Of a stretch of 64,000 nucleotides of DNA, positions 40,901 through 54,413 are shown in pieces. The notes under the pieces were generated by a model. It saw only the letters and a program-made list of their open reading frames with translations. It was not told the origin of the DNA and did no database searches. Position 1 is the stretch's first letter. Each line of letters opens with the position of its first letter. The translations under genes and the position numbers were made by a program. This DNA comes from Hybos culiciformis (lineage: Eukaryota > Arthropoda > Insecta > Diptera > Hybotidae): the NCBI GenBank assembly GCA_964007475.1, contig OZ023273.1, forward strand, positions 135,071,308 through 135,135,307, read 5' to 3'.

Positions 40901-42859
40901 GAATAAATACAAATTGTCTGCTTTCGGAGAAATTCATCACTTAATTATACAATAAGAATTTATAAATAAAATTTAAATCCAGATAAAAAATGCCTATAAA
41001 ATACTAAGAATTCTCAAAATTTGCAATTTATATTATACTATATATATAAAAGTATAAATATTATGGAGATTGAAAAGACTAGCCTGAATAATAATAATCA
41101 AATTTGTATAAAATGAATCAATCGTAAATTTTTTTTTTTTATTATGACAATAAAAATTAAATAAAAATACTTGTATGTACATTAACATCTACTTTTTTTA
41201 TGAATTTGTCAAGATGTTTTATTGAAAATTTTGAGACTAAATTAATAAAGGTCATCACCGTATTTAAAACAAACAAATTGATCTGAGTCACCCTATATTA
41301 TTTTTAATTTTATTTCCTGGAAAAACCCTACATAAAATTTTAAAAAATCACGTTTTTTAATTAAATTAAATTAAAAAAAAAGTTATCTAATCAATGAAAA
41401 CTTTCTTCAAATTAATAGGAGTAATAATTTACAAAAAATTATGATAATTATAAGATAAGATAAAATTGAACAGGTTCAGGAAATTGTTAGATCTTTATGT
41501 TATCAATAATATAGATATTTCATTTGATTTTCAGAAATTAAATATAAGTAATTTAATTATTAAACAAATTGAAATTATAAAAAAATTCGATATTGTGAAA
41601 TAAGTAGGAAATTTTTGTAGTCTTTGTCCTGGAGAAATAAAAAATAAACTTAATTAGTAATGTATACGTTTATTTTATAATTATATAAATAAAATCAACA
41701 AAAGAAATAAAAGTGAAAAACAAAATTTTTTCTTCGCATAATTTTCAATTATTATTCCACATTCAGATTTAAGTTCAAAAAACATATATGAAGAGGCGTT
41801 AATTAGATCGCGCCAACAGCACACAGAAATATTTCAAAAAAAAAGCCCAAATGTTTATAATATTAAATTCGAGTAATGTCTGCTGATGAACATATTTATA
41901 GTTTTTAATTTTGAATCCCTTTAACTTAAAAAAATTTAGTGACATTTGCATTTACATTTAAACTAGTTATTAAACTAGAAATAGTTATTCATTAATATAG
42001 ACAAAAATGGTTTTTGGAAAAATTTGAATTAGGAATGAAATAAACGAAATAACAAATCGCAAATTATTACTTTTATTTAGTATCTAAATAACTATTTTCT
42101 ATCTAAACCATAAATTTTCTGTTTATACATTCATTTATATTATGTTGTATATCCTGGTCTCATCTACAAAGTATATTTTATATTGTGCGTATACTGTTTT
42201 TAGTGTTAAAAATATAAAAAATTGTAATGAGAGTGAATAGATATAATTTTCATAATATATAAATATAGGTATATTATATTTTATAAGTAAAACTATAACG
42301 AAATTACGACATTATTGCGAGGAAAACTATTTTTGTATAATATTATTATTTTCAATGACACATCTGCGAAAGTTATTTCAATGTCAGGAAAATTTAACTT
42401 TTTTTATTTTATATACATACAACATACAATATCTTTACATTTGTACATAATGTAATGTTAAAAATCGTAGAAGAAATATGATAATAAAAAAAAAGAAAAT
42501 CAATTTTTTTGAATAAAAAAAAAAAATTGGAAAGATTTAAAATAGATTTTATTACAAAATAATTATTTTTATGTAAAGAGAAATGTCATAAAACTTTTTT
42601 TATTAACTTATTTTTATTCTTTTTTTTATTTTATTTTTTTTTCAATTTTATGCTTTTAAATTACGTAGAATATTAAATTTTTAGTATTTTAAGTTAATTT
42701 TTAAAATGTCGATAAAATGTTATTAAAAATTTACAAAATTGAAGTCAGACTGTAAGTTCAAATTCCTTATAAATATATTTGTATACAATATACGATTTTA
42801 TTTGTACTTAGATATCACTTACTTGTTATTCTACCAAGGCAGGTCTTTTCCTTTGTCAT
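27693..42859 (-). CDS. SLC17-family (sialin-type) anion transporter, seven coding exons
   Basis: This is a major-facilitator membrane transporter of the sialin / inorganic phosphate cotransporter / vesicular glutamate transporter family. Coding exons, in transcript order, are 42859-42823, 32020-31559, 31171-31001, 29364-29081, 28378-28246, 28183-27942 and 27875-27693; all introns are GT-AG and phases match, giving 503 residues. Family marks include NYALRVN in the first membrane segment (Arg36, aligned with sialin Arg39), a Thr/Asn-rich first loop with N-glycosylation sequons (N50, N61, N62, N76), FFWGYILTELPGG at 106-118, WPAIHP followed by WIPPVDRSKF, and the C-terminal GTGELQSW. About twelve membrane segments are expected. 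The first coding exon carries only 12 residues and is preceded by a 3' splice acceptor at 42890/42891, so the 5' UTR continues in an upstream exon not identified. Substrate (sialate, phosphate or glutamate) cannot be decided here. Confidence 0.93.
33177..33932 (+). mobile_element. hAT-superfamily DNA transposon, 756 bp, defective
   Basis: The ends are CAGCGTTTCTCAACCTT and its reverse complement, flanked on both sides by the 8-bp duplication CTCTATAA (33169-33176 and 33933-33940). An 8-bp duplication and CAG...CTG termini are diagnostic of hAT elements. Just inside the left end, GGGTCGCG occurs more than once. The CAGCGNTTCTCAACC start with following GGGTCGCGACCC resembles the termini of the SPIN and Charlie group as I remember them. 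The interior holds a decayed transposase fragment on the plus strand. The copy is antisense to its host gene. Confidence 0.92.
33416..33732 (+). pseudogene. Decayed hAT transposase C-terminal region
   Basis: In three successive frames the plus strand reads pieces typical of the C-terminal dimerisation region of hAT transposases (ZBED5-like group). These are WVQNPFLKCE near 33420-33450, then FWIQIR, then a frame change to EYQILYEKAIKMLLPFSTTY, and after another shift IRFSALAGAKTKYRNGLDD. The LLPFSTTY / FSAL pair is the conserved tail motif. Stops at 33578-33580 and shortly after STTY, and the 33730-33732 stop, show it is dead. The N-terminal zinc finger and the catalytic core are absent, so this copy could only have moved with help from another copy. 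Confidence 0.8.
34888..35149 (-). mobile_element. 5'-truncated LINE (non-LTR retrotransposon) 3' end
   Basis: The insertion is bounded by a 15-bp duplication, GAGCCTTATTATATT (34873-34887 and 35150-35164). On the minus strand it runs from 35149 to a poly(A) tail seen as about 22 T residues at 34888-34909, with AATAAA just before the tail. Positions 35148-34987 read open in one frame to a TAA, with RTSRMWNALPSKLFP, then YDLRRFKKSVNDYLL. That is the usual end of the reverse-transcriptase ORF2 in Jockey/CR1/R1-type LINEs. Short length, 5' truncation, tail and duplication are the signature of target-primed insertion. It lies in the same orientation as the host SLC17 gene. Confidence 0.88.
36271..36342 (+). 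other. Degenerate tRNA-like sequence with Pol III A and B boxes
   Basis: The internal promoter motifs are excellent: A box TAGCTCAGTGG at 36278-36288 and B box GGTTCGAAGCC at 36321-36331, 32 nt apart. A D-arm (GCTC/GAGT) and a T-arm (GTGG/CCAC around TTCGAAG) pair. The loop at 36301-36307 would place TGC as anticodon, suggesting an alanine tRNA origin, but the anticodon and acceptor stems do not pair. It is therefore not a functional tRNA; Pol III transcription remains possible. Confidence 0.7.
36275..36576 (+). mobile_element. tRNA-derived retroposon nested in the TIR element
   Basis: A tRNA-like head (about 36271-36342) is followed by roughly 230 bp of A-rich AAATAAATAAAAAA-type tail. The whole is flanked by the direct repeat AAATTTAGT (36266-36274 and 36577-36585). 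Head, A-rich tail and flanking duplication are the hallmarks of a SINE or a retroposed tRNA. The exact left border is ambiguous by a few bases because the duplication overlaps the start of the tRNA-like region. Confidence 0.65.
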
Positions 42860-43668
42860 TTTAAACCAATATCAAATTAATTAATTTAAACTGAAAATAA
42901 AAGAAAATAAAAAATAATTTTTAATTAAAATAAATTTTTTAAAGAATCTTTAATTTAATTCACAATTGTATAATTGTGTGATTATATCATTTGTTAATTC
43001 GAAATGAAAATGAAACCTAGCCCACAGAAAAAGTTACTAGAATCAAACATTTTTGCAACAAATATGGATAAGTAAAATTATTTTCAGATGACTAATTACT
43101 ATGCTGTGCCGCCGTGGACCTAAATAAATTTCAAAAAAAAATTTAAATTATCCCACAATTAATGTGTAAATTTTATTCATAAATCGATGACAGCCACGTG
43201 AATTATAATTTTAAACATCCATATATTAATACCTTCCATGTACTATTTACATAAAATAAAAATTATAATAATTTTTTTTTTTTTTTTTTATAACTATACT
43301 ATTAATACAAGTGTTAAATTCCATAATATTCAAAATTTATTGATTAAAAGTAAATATTTATGTATATTCAATACTACGTTCTTGGAAAACGAACTAATCA
43401 CGTTTTGTTAATGAAAGTTTAATAATAATATAAAAATAAAAAAGATGTTAATGAATTGGTGATTTTTAAAAATTTTCATATAGGGGTGAATTTTTATTAT
43501 TAATTTTAACCCACATTAAAGATATTAAAATGGTATAATTTTTAGGATAAATAATATAGAAATTAGCAAAAAAAAAATATTTGGAAAAATTTCGTAATTT
43601 ATTTAATATACATTTATTTAATTCATAATGAGTATAACTACAAATTTGTTTTTTAGGTATATTTAATA

Positions 43669-44146
43669 GTGTGGATCGATTTAGTACTAAAATTTTTTTT
43701 TTTTTAAATTTGAAAACGCCCGGGGTCCTAAAAGTTGCGAATGGGCCTAAAACTAATGTCTGAAAAATTTTAGCTCAATCGGAGTTCATCTTCTGCCTCC
43801 AACTTACCTTTGAAAATTTGGGAGAAGCCATATATGGGAAAATCAAAAAAAAATTGGAAACATTCACGAACTATTTCTTTTTGAAGATTTTTACCCTAAT
43901 CTACTATAATATAATGTATATTACAAAATTACAACATAATAGCCTACTTAATGAAAAGTTAGAGTCCGCACTTTTTATTTCATACAAAAATTAATGTTTT
44001 TGTTAGGGGAATTTCAAACGAAAGTTGGAGGCAGAAAATAAAATCCGATCAACTTGAAACTTTCCGCATATTGTTTTTATATCTAATCGCTTCGATTCGC
44101 CCCCCGGGCATGTGAGAAATCGAAAGTTTTTTATTTCGATCCGCCC
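43669..44146. mobile_element. Long imperfect foldback element flanked by TA
   Basis: The left end GTGTGGATCGA and right end (reverse complement GGGCGGATCGA) are flanked by TA at 43667-43668 and 44147-44148. Inside, the arms remain alignable in opposite orientation: CGCCCGGGG near 43727 matches CCCCCGGGC near 44101, and TTCTGCCTCCAACTT near 43789 matches its reverse complement near 44020. No coding frame is present. It is interpreted as a TA-targeting MITE with diverged long inverted repeats. Confidence 0.6.
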
Positions 44147-44947
44147 TAATATTTAAGCGTCAAATAACTTCTTGATGTAAAAATCACAAAAAAAAAATAA
44201 TTGATGTAAGCTCCTCGGCTCCTCCTAAATTCAAGAGTTATTATTGAAGCAAAAAGCAATTAATTTATGATTCCTGAACGCCGAGTTAAAATAATACATT
44301 CTATGAGACATATAAATATAAAAATCTGAATAAGTTCTTTCTTTAGTTCAATAATTTCTTTGCCAATGTAACTACTGTATATAATTAAATTTAATTACTT
44401 TTATTAATAACTTTCAAGACGAAGACGCTAGTGATAAAATATAGCAATACTTATAAACCATAATTATTGTATTTTTCTTTTTTATTTTGTCTTTAAAAAA
44501 TCAAATTAATTGAAGTTAAGGAACTAGTTTTTGTGTAAATTTAATTTTATTTTTAGCATCCCCCCAACCAATCATTCATAAGAAGAATTTAATGAATGAA
44601 AAATCAGGAGTGTTGTGTTATTAATAGCCACTATATAAAATTATATATGTATTTAGATACAGGTATTTATACATACATGTAAATAATATTTTCTCACAAT
44701 TTAATTAAAATTTTCAATTAAAAATTTGAATAGCTTAACTTAAACTATGATTGCTTCTAGCTAAATAATTTGTTTATAACGTTATTATGTTAAGTAACAT
44801 GCAGAAAAATAAAAATATTTATGCTCGCCTCACTACGGCAAGAAGATTTAATTTAAATTATTTTTTTTTTTCAATAATATAACCGTGAACCTGTTATGGT
44901 TATATTTTTAAATGGAAAACTTTTTTAAAAATAAATTAAAAACAACA

Positions 44948-44983
44948 ATGATATTCAATATGCTTATGATATTCAATATGCTT
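44948..44983. repeat. 18-bp perfect tandem duplication
   Basis: ATGATATTCAATATGCTT occurs twice directly in tandem in intergenic DNA. Confidence 0.9.
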
Positions 44984-47206
44984 GTTCTCAAATGTTATGT
45001 CAACTGAATTTTATCCAAATTACGTATTCTTATATTTTAGCTTTAAACGCTGCTACTATTTAATAGATTTTATTATTATCTGATAACATGTGAAAAGCTT
45101 TGAAAATCAATTAACTTTTAAAACGATAATTATAAACGCTTTTTAAGAATTTAAATAAATTATATAAATGATCAAATTTAGGTACATGAATAATGCAAGT
45201 TAGGAAAATAGCACTATCGCGTTACTATCATTTTTATTGAAAATATTCAAGTATTAGGTACTTTATAATTTCAAAGTTATGAATTATGATAACATGCTCA
45301 TAAAATTCATTAGTTTCATTACAAAAAGGATTTAAAACTTTAAAAGTACAATAAATTTAGTATACCTAATAATATTAAACACTGTGCCACTGCTGTGTAA
45401 AATTTTTTTATACCAACATAAAGCATAACAAGACTATATGGTTTATTAACTTGAAACTGAAAGTAGTTCATTATAAATAATTATGGGTAAATTAAAAAAA
45501 AAACAAACAAAAAAAAAACAATTTTTTTGCAAAATAAACTCTAAACTATAATCTTAAAAAAGTAAAAAAAAATAATTATAAATATGGTATAAAACAAATT
45601 TAAAAACAATTTGTGCCAGCAAACTAAACCTTAAGCCAGCGGAATAGAATATAAGCATAATAATTAATTTGAAATTATTTTTTACATTATCTTGTTCAAA
45701 TATAAGATCTTCTCTAAAAGTAGTTAACCCTAATATTTGAGAATTTAAATTGAATAAAATCGTTTATTTCTTGTATTACATTTATAATAATATAATTAAT
45801 AAATTTGATCATAAAAATAAATGTGTCTACGATTTATTCTGTAAAAGGCGATTTCCTTATTAAAACCAATTTTACTTTATTTGACATTTTTAAGTATAAT
45901 ATTATCTCACCAGCTATATTATTACATAAATAAAATGTACTTTTTAATCGGTATATATAGTGTACAACATGAAATATTTTAATGCAACAATACTAAAAAA
46001 AAAAATTCAGAAAAAAATTCAGTCATTGTACATTTTTATACACATAATAAAAACTTATTAAAATATATGAATAAATAATTAATTTTATTCAAAAAAGTTA
46101 ATTTTGACAAACATACCGACCGGCTTATTATATACATACACTACACATATAACATGTTGTACACCATATTAACGTATATCAAATCAAGCAAAAATAAAAT
46201 AATTTTTGAATTTTAAAGAAAAATAACAATAAATATAATAAAAATTATGAGTCATTCGTTGAGATCTTAAACATACATAATATGTACGTAAAAATTTTTG
46301 TAGGTATATTAATACAGGTAACATCATTCCAGTTTATTTACAAAAGAAAAACTTATTATATAAACAATTCAATTGGGGGTGGAAATTATATTCTAATTAA
46401 GTATTTAAGTATTTATATATATACTAATTTATTGTAATGCAAACAAATTTGCAACATTTTGTGAAGGTGAAATAAAGTTTTTATGATTTTAATTCTTTTT
46501 ATTTCCCTGTTTAAAATATTTTTCTTTATAATAATTACGAAATTATTGGATGTTAAACTATTAACGAGGTCTTGAAATTATTTTTATATAGCTTTTTATG
46601 TATATTATGTTATATATAGTTAACTATTAACATGTAAGTCGGTCAAGTAAACGTTTAATAAATTTTTAAAAAATAATATTTGATTTTGATATCATAAAAA
46701 GTGTAAAGAAAATAAAACAAATTTATGAAAAAACTAGTCATCCTGGCGCAAATGTTTTATCGCCCTAAGGGAGTTTATAAATCAATTCTGTATATGTACA
46801 GAATTTTTAAAATATAAAAAGATGTTTTTAAAAAAATAATTATTTTAAAAAAATGTTTTAAAAAGAAGTTTTTCACACAATTTAAGCACTTTATATTTTG
46901 AAAATAGAACAGATGTAAGGAAAAAAAATTCTGATCAAGTTTAGATTATTAATTTTATTAATTTTAATTTTTTTTTTTCAATTAGATATTTAAGGTAATT
47001 GTAACTTATTAAAAAAAAGGATTAAAGTATTTAGGAAATAATCAATTATTCATCGTTTTTCGATATTAATAAAACATTAATGTGAATTCAACAAAAAAAA
47101 ATCCCATTAAGATTATGCGCGCATACAAAAATATATTTGAGAATGAAATATAATTTTCGAAATTTTTGTGCTTTTTTTTTAATTCAAAATTTTATTCTAA
47201 ATATAG

Positions 47207-47328
47207 AATTCTCATTCTCACGTGGTAGAAGAAAAACAAATCAAACCACAAAAAATATTCTTTCTAATAAACAAAAATACGTCATGTCAAACGACACAAA
47301 AATAGACATCACTTTCAAAACAAATTAA
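47207..47328 (+). other. Weak candidate 3' coding exon, unknown product
   Basis: A T-rich tract and ATATAG acceptor precede an open frame ending in TAA at 47326-47328. The peptide is hydrophilic (SFSRGRRKTNQTTKN...), unlike the F/I/K runs of random AT-rich frames, and base composition is slightly richer in G and C than the flanks. The GRRK stretch recalls a prohormone cleavage/amidation site, but no donor exon, signal peptide or homologue is recognised. It could be chance. Confidence 0.2.
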
Positions 47329-50300
47329 TTTCATTAATTATATGAAAAAATATTATAATTATTTTGTGGGAAATTATGTTTGATTGTTTTGCTTAAGTTT
47401 GTTTCAATGTAGTGTTTTATAAATTCCTGTATGACAAAAATATTTTTATTTCTCACATTTTTATTAAAATTAAATGTAAATTTATATGATTATAAATATG
47501 TAACTAAAATAGTTTTGTAAATACCTAATTGTCTTTTTTCCTTGTTGAAAATTTAAAAGAAAATATAAGTGGCAAGAAAAATATCTTATTGTCGATAGAA
47601 CACTAAATAAATTTTTTGCATTGTTATAGAAATGTTGACCTAGTGTTCCTCCAAATCAGTGAACGGAAGTAAAAATTAGCAATTTTTTTTTTTATCAGAA
47701 GAATTAATTAATTATCAAGTTCTGAGGAAAATACTTTATTAAGAAATATTTGTCATTACCGCAGTATAGTCATAAGCCGTTTATAACTCGACTAAATGTA
47801 ATAAAATTATTAAATTTTAATATTTTATTTTTATCTAGCTAATCAATTTGATTAAAAACAAAAAAATTAACAGTTTGGGTTTTTTTTTGCCCTACAAATT
47901 TAATTTATCACATAATGTTTATATTTTACAACCCAAAATACTTGGAATGAAATTAATCCCGACTGATTGCAAATTTGTAACATGGTTTTTTCTTAAAATT
48001 ATAATACAGTCAATGAATGAATGAATATAAAAAAAAATAAGTATTTTATCATATAATCGGAATAATGTTAATTTTTTAACCAATAAGTAGTACATATATT
48101 CTCTTATCGTTTAATATTTTTAGGAAGTAATTGATAAACTAATTTTAAAGTGAAAATTAATTTGATTTTATATTTCTTAAGTATATCGGATTAAAAATAT
48201 TTTATATTGAAATAGTTGAATTATTGGATTTAGAAGAGGACGTCTAATCTTAATTTCGGAATTATCTTAATGTTAAGAATTATATAAAATATTTTATTAA
48301 CGTGATAGAAATATCTACAATCCTGAAATTTTAAGATAACTCCGGTACAGGTATCGGAAAAATGTTTATAAATTATATGATAAATAAAAAAATTTTGAAA
48401 ATAAAACGCATCTTTCTTCATGTAAAATCTATTGAGGAAAACCTATCTTTTTTTTGTATAGGATAACAAGAGAGTTAATTAATTTTTTAGTTGGTATTTT
48501 CGAAAGGAAACTAAAATTTTACTTAATATTCCAGATATGTTCTGTACATTACTTATGTTAGGTATTACGATAAATAAAAATGATATCAAATTATACTAAA
48601 TTATTTATTAATTATTGGATTTAAAAATTTTAAAAAAATGCAAAACAAAATTAAATAATAAAAAAAAAGTTGTCTTTATTTTACTTCTTAACCAATAAAT
48701 TAAGAACAAACCACAAATTGAGAAATTTTTAACCTAACAACAAACATTTGAATTATCAAAAAAAAAAAAGCACACATTTTATTCAATCATAATAATTATG
48801 TTGTATACCAAAAATAACTACGTTTTTATCAAAAAAATACATATGTACTACATAACATGACATGTACATATAAACATAAATTTAGGTATAATATTTCTAA
48901 CATTATTGTGAACTGTGGAGTTGAGTAAGATAAAATATTTGATTATTTTTATAATATTGTATATAGAGAAAAATTATCAACGCAAAATATATAGGATATA
49001 TTTTATCTAAACTGATTAAATAATATTTTGAAATTCCATTGAACTTCATTTGTGTAACAATATAATTTTTTACCTTAACTTCAAGTTGATTAAATCAAAA
49101 GTGAACGAAACCCCAAACTTCCTTTATTTATAATCTGATTTACGTTATCAGGTTAAAAATGAGCAGACCAAAAATGAATATGATGACGACACAAACTCGT
49201 TTATATACCTCATGCAAAATCAAGAAAAATAAATTAAAATAAATAAATAAATTTGCATGTACAGTATATGTAAATATATATATAGTATAATTTAAATTCA
49301 TACAATTCTTTTTAACCTGTTTTGAATATTCAATTTGAATATGCATTCATTAATCAGAAAATCCCCCAAATTAAATTATATTTTATAAGACACTTGTTTT
49401 AATTAAAGCGGCTTTTTAAGATCTCTAAAGAAAAGACTGTATATTTGCGCAATCAATATAATATTTGTGACCACAATTAATGCGTAAATTTTCTCTACAT
49501 TATAAAAATATGTAAAAAATGAATTTAACACATAATGCATATTATTTTTCATTCCAACAACAAATGAAATCTGTCTTAAAAAAATTGTTTAGATAATAAA
49601 ATCTTTTATTTTCTATCCTCTATCCTATACTATCCTACACTCTATCCAATCCTATTCTATCCTTTTTCACTTTCAAATTATTTAGAATTATTTCATCAAT
49701 TTCTTGTTGATTATACTTTTATTCCCACAAATAAATATTTAGCTAAAAAATTTGCTCTTAAAATTAAGAAATAATTTTTAAATGCGGTGAAAATTTTACG
49801 CGTTAAATTAAAAAAAATTAGAAATTTATTTAAATTTAAAAAAAAAAAAAATATTTTCTAATATATAAATTAAATCAGATATTGAAAATTATAAACGTAA
49901 GTTGATGTTGCTAGATGAATTTCAATTTTTTGTATTTTTGGCAAATTTACAAAATAAAAATATATTTTTGTATATATTTATTTATTTTTTTCAAATTTGT
50001 AAAATGTACAACGCATATGTTTTAGAAAGCAGTTTGAAAATTGTTATTACTAAAGTGAAATGTACCCTAAGGGCACTGACGTTATAATATTGTGCCAATA
50101 ACTAATAAATTGTTATGTCTATTATTGCTAACAAGAACTTTAGCATCTCCAAAAGATAAAATATATTCATTTTTTTTATAACTTCAAATTATACATATAT
50201 GACTTATATCCGAACTTGGCTTAATAATTGTCAAAACAGAACGATTAGAAATCATATAACCGTGTACAAGTTTTTTTAATAATTTTATTTTTATGTTTTC

Positions 50301-53300
50301 ATTTAAAGGCTTCCTACATTTAAAAAGAAAAGAAAAAACAAACTTATTTTTATCTAAAAACAAAAAATATATAATTTATTTGTTTTTTTGATTTTTTGTT
50401 TACTTGATTTCTTTTTTTATGCAAAATGGGATAGAGACAGATCATATTAAGAATGTTTATAAATATAAATTTCGAGGATTATTTATTTCACATCATTACA
50501 ATTGTGACAGCAATAGAAAGCATTATATACTCAATATCTGAACAACAAGAAGCAAATAATTAAACCGAAAACTGATTAATAAACAAAGTTAATAAAAATA
50601 GTGTTATATACGAAAATTACGGTTCAAATATTTTTGAAAATAACAATTTTATTAGAAATTCACATTTTGTTGAAAAAAAAAAAATTCAGACTTGAGAAGA
50701 TGAGATTATTTAGAGAACTCTACAAAAAAAAAGGTTAAAAAATAATACAAATTTTCAAATTTTTTAGCTTACAAAAAAAAAATGGGATTTACAAAACCAA
50801 AAAAAAAACTTGTAGGTAGGTAGGTATCTTTTTAGAATTTTTTAATATATAAATAAAAAAAAGATACATAAAATTTACATATGTCAAATATTTTAAATTT
50901 CACACATCTTTATCAATTTTTTTTTTTTTAACTTAATAACGAATTTTATCTTTTCTGTCAGTTTAAAAATAAAAAATAAATTAATAAATTTGCCAGCAAT
51001 ACAAAACTTTGAATTTTAACAATAATTTTTTAACGACTTTTTTTTTTATTTTGATTAATTATTTTTTGAAATAAATTTTTTTTTTAATATAAATTTTTAA
51101 TTTTATAAACTAACCAACCTTAGATTTCTATGTGTATATTTTTTAAATATAAGAAAAAAGTTTCTTTTACTTAAAAAAAAATAAAATTATAAATAAATAT
51201 AAAAATTTATTTATAATGCCAAAAAAAGTTTTCTCTTTTTGCACCTTTTTTAACAAAAATTTTTTTATTGCACTTTTTATTTTATTTAGGTATATATTAT
51301 TTATTTTTTTTCAAATATTTCTTGAATGACTTTGATGTACGAATTTCTAATGATGTGGTAAGTTTTTTATTTAAAAAAAAAAATTATTTTTCACAAAAAT
51401 ATATAAAAATAATATTGAATATTGAATTTGTGTTGATTTGTCGACAGTTTAGAGTAAACTGAATTCATTTGTATTACTGTACGGCGCTAGTATCTTTTTT
51501 TTTCGATTTTTTTTTTTATTCAGTTCGCTTTTAATTCTAATGAAAAATGAACAGAGAAAAAACCAAACATACATTTTTGCGATTTATTATTTAAGAAAAA
51601 AAAAAAAAAGTATGTTTTGCTTATATACAAAAAAATGTATACATTCATATAAAAAAAAGTATGCGAAACACAAATAATATGTTGTGCTCTGCTTGTAAAA
51701 GTCAAATTCGTGCAATAGATTACTAGGTATGTGGTGATTTGAATTTCTGGATATATGGATTTCTGGATATATTAATTTTGAAAAAACCTAATGTCAAATT
51801 ATATTTTTAAGAAAAATAATGAAAATTTCACTTTATATACTGAAATAATCTGATGTACAGATTAAAAGGTATAGTCAGATTTTTGAATCTCAAGCGTTGT
51901 TCTTATTTAATTATGGTCGGCTTTTACAAAAATTTCTCATATATTTGATATCTGTGGACGGTGTCACTTAACGCATAAACATTGAGATACATAAAATTTT
52001 ACCCTACATTCAACCAAAGATTTAAATGAAATTATTATTTTATACAAAGATAATAGAATCAAATCGAAACAAAATGATTTTTTTTTATTCGTTCAGAGCA
52101 ATTTTTTTATGACGAGGATGAGAATAATCTTTGAAAATTGACATTTGGAAATTGAATCGTTTTGTTACGATAGTAATAAATGTCTAATTCGATAAGGGTA
52201 TTTTCTTAACTTTTCTATACAATTTTAATAGTTTTATTCATGATAATTATATTACCAGTATTATTTATATACTACTTGACGTATTAAGAAATATTATAGG
52301 TAGGTAATATTGAAAACTGTACAAAATTGAAAAACAAATCATTTTAAAAACACTTCAAATAATACAGAAAAAAAAATAGAAAAATCAAGAAGCAATTAAA
52401 TCAGTAGTGCTATTTTAAATTTATATATAGTGGCATAGCTTGTATAAGTGATTTTTTTCTATTTATATATATTTTCGTTTAAGTATTCACTAGTACAATC
52501 AATATCTTGGACCAATTTAAAGAAAAATGTGTACACAAATTTTATGAACATAACTTTCTATATGATTATTCCTCTATGATAGTAGATACTAATATTATGG
52601 GTGCAGAAAAAAAATTAATAATATTTATTGTATTATCATTTTTCAAATAAAATAATTATAAAAATTTTGAATACAAAACACTGTACTGTACTCGATACAC
52701 AAAGTTCTAATTTACAAGGCGATTTAATGAGTATAACACATGTATAATACAAGCATCATATTTTTTTTGTATATAATATGAGTGATATATAATTTATTTA
52801 TTTGTGTAAAATGATTCTCAACAAAAATGTTCCCAAACATTTTTTTTTCACAACAATATTTTGTATGCGTTTAAAAAACAATTTTCTGATTTTTAACGTT
52901 TTATTTTTCAAAAAGAAACATAAGAAATCTGCTTAATATTATTATAATATATAAACTAAATTAGTAAGTATGTATTACAATTTCAAATTATTAAATTGAT
53001 CATACTTGATTATACTTGCTAATCATATTTTAGTCATATTCATTTGAATTTAATTTTTGGTATGTATGTATTACCTTGCATACTTAAATTTATTTTTGCT
53101 TTATTTCACTTGTAATAATTTTTTTAATTGAATTTGGTAATAATGGAACAAATATGGAATATTTTTATAAAAATAAACAATATTTGAATCCCCTATAATT
53201 CACAAAATTTTGACTCTCAACATTTGAGATTTGATAAATCATCGAGATGAACAAACAGTTTACTTTAATAAGAATGTACAGATACTTTATTTAATTATTT

Positions 53301-54413
53301 TAATAGCTACATAATAATAATACAATAATAAATAAATTTATTAAAAGCTAAGTACGTATTAATTATTTTCTCCTATCACAATTTCAGTTCAGAATAAAAT
53401 TTAAAATATTTTCAAGCAAACAACATTAAATTATTTAATAACTTAATTTTCCATTTAAAACAATTTTCATCACAAATTAATTTCATGGAATGGCGATATT
53501 AAAAAATATTATTTCTAATGTTTTATTCCCAGTCAAGTTATACTACGGTAACAAGATAATTAATTTTCTCAATTATCACTTAATTAATGAAATTTACAGA
53601 ATTTCATTTTTTTAAAGAATTTCTGAAAAACATTTAGAAAACATTTGTTATCATATAGTTATTTTTTTATTATATCATTGAAGTGTACCTATTATTTAAT
53701 TTGTTATTGGCTTGGCTCATATTCACAAAATCATAGAATCATTATATCAGAAATTTTATACATGTATCTATTTTGATTTAGTTAACCAGGACCTTATTGC
53801 AATTTTATAATTTGCAATGATAATAATAATGACAGTAAAAGTAAAAGATATAATTATTTTGTTGTGATTTGTAGTATACATGTTCAGGTACAAACATAAT
53901 ATAATGACTAATTTAATTGATGTTGAAGAAAATATTTTTTTTGAGATTTTAAGTCGTAAAAGAAAAACTTGTTTGTTTTTTTGTACAATTAATAAAAAAT
54001 TCTTGGAACGTTTAAAAATATTGTTTTTAAATTATTGACGAATGTATAACCTAAACAACAGTATAAAAAAAATATTTGATGCATAATAAGTATGTAGGTC
54101 CATGAAAATTACATGTACCTAGATACTTCAAAACTCTTTTTAGAACTTCTTTTTTTGACAAATAGAATAGGTATATAATAATATATATCATAATTATGAT
54201 AATGCATTATTGTAAAATAAACATTAACAGGAGGTATTCGACTGGTATCTTATATTTTATCATCTAGGTAGGTAATATTGAGTGGATGGTTAACGATAAT
54301 ATTTAATTTAACTAAAAAAAAAATATTTCTAGTCCAAATAATAAGATTATTATGCATTTCGAAAGAAAATTTTTTTTTTTTATTAAACTTAAAAGTATGT
54401 ACATATTAAATCA

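Larger units (their letters stand above)
32021..42822 (-). other. 10.8 kb first coding intron of the SLC17 gene
   Basis: This intron separates the 12-residue first coding exon from the rest of the protein. Between 33177 and 36781 it holds a hAT element, a LINE 3' end and a TIR element with a nested retroposon, listed separately. The remainder (32021-33168, 36790-42822) is AT-rich, with poly-A/T runs and no exon-like open frame I can support. Confidence 0.85.
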
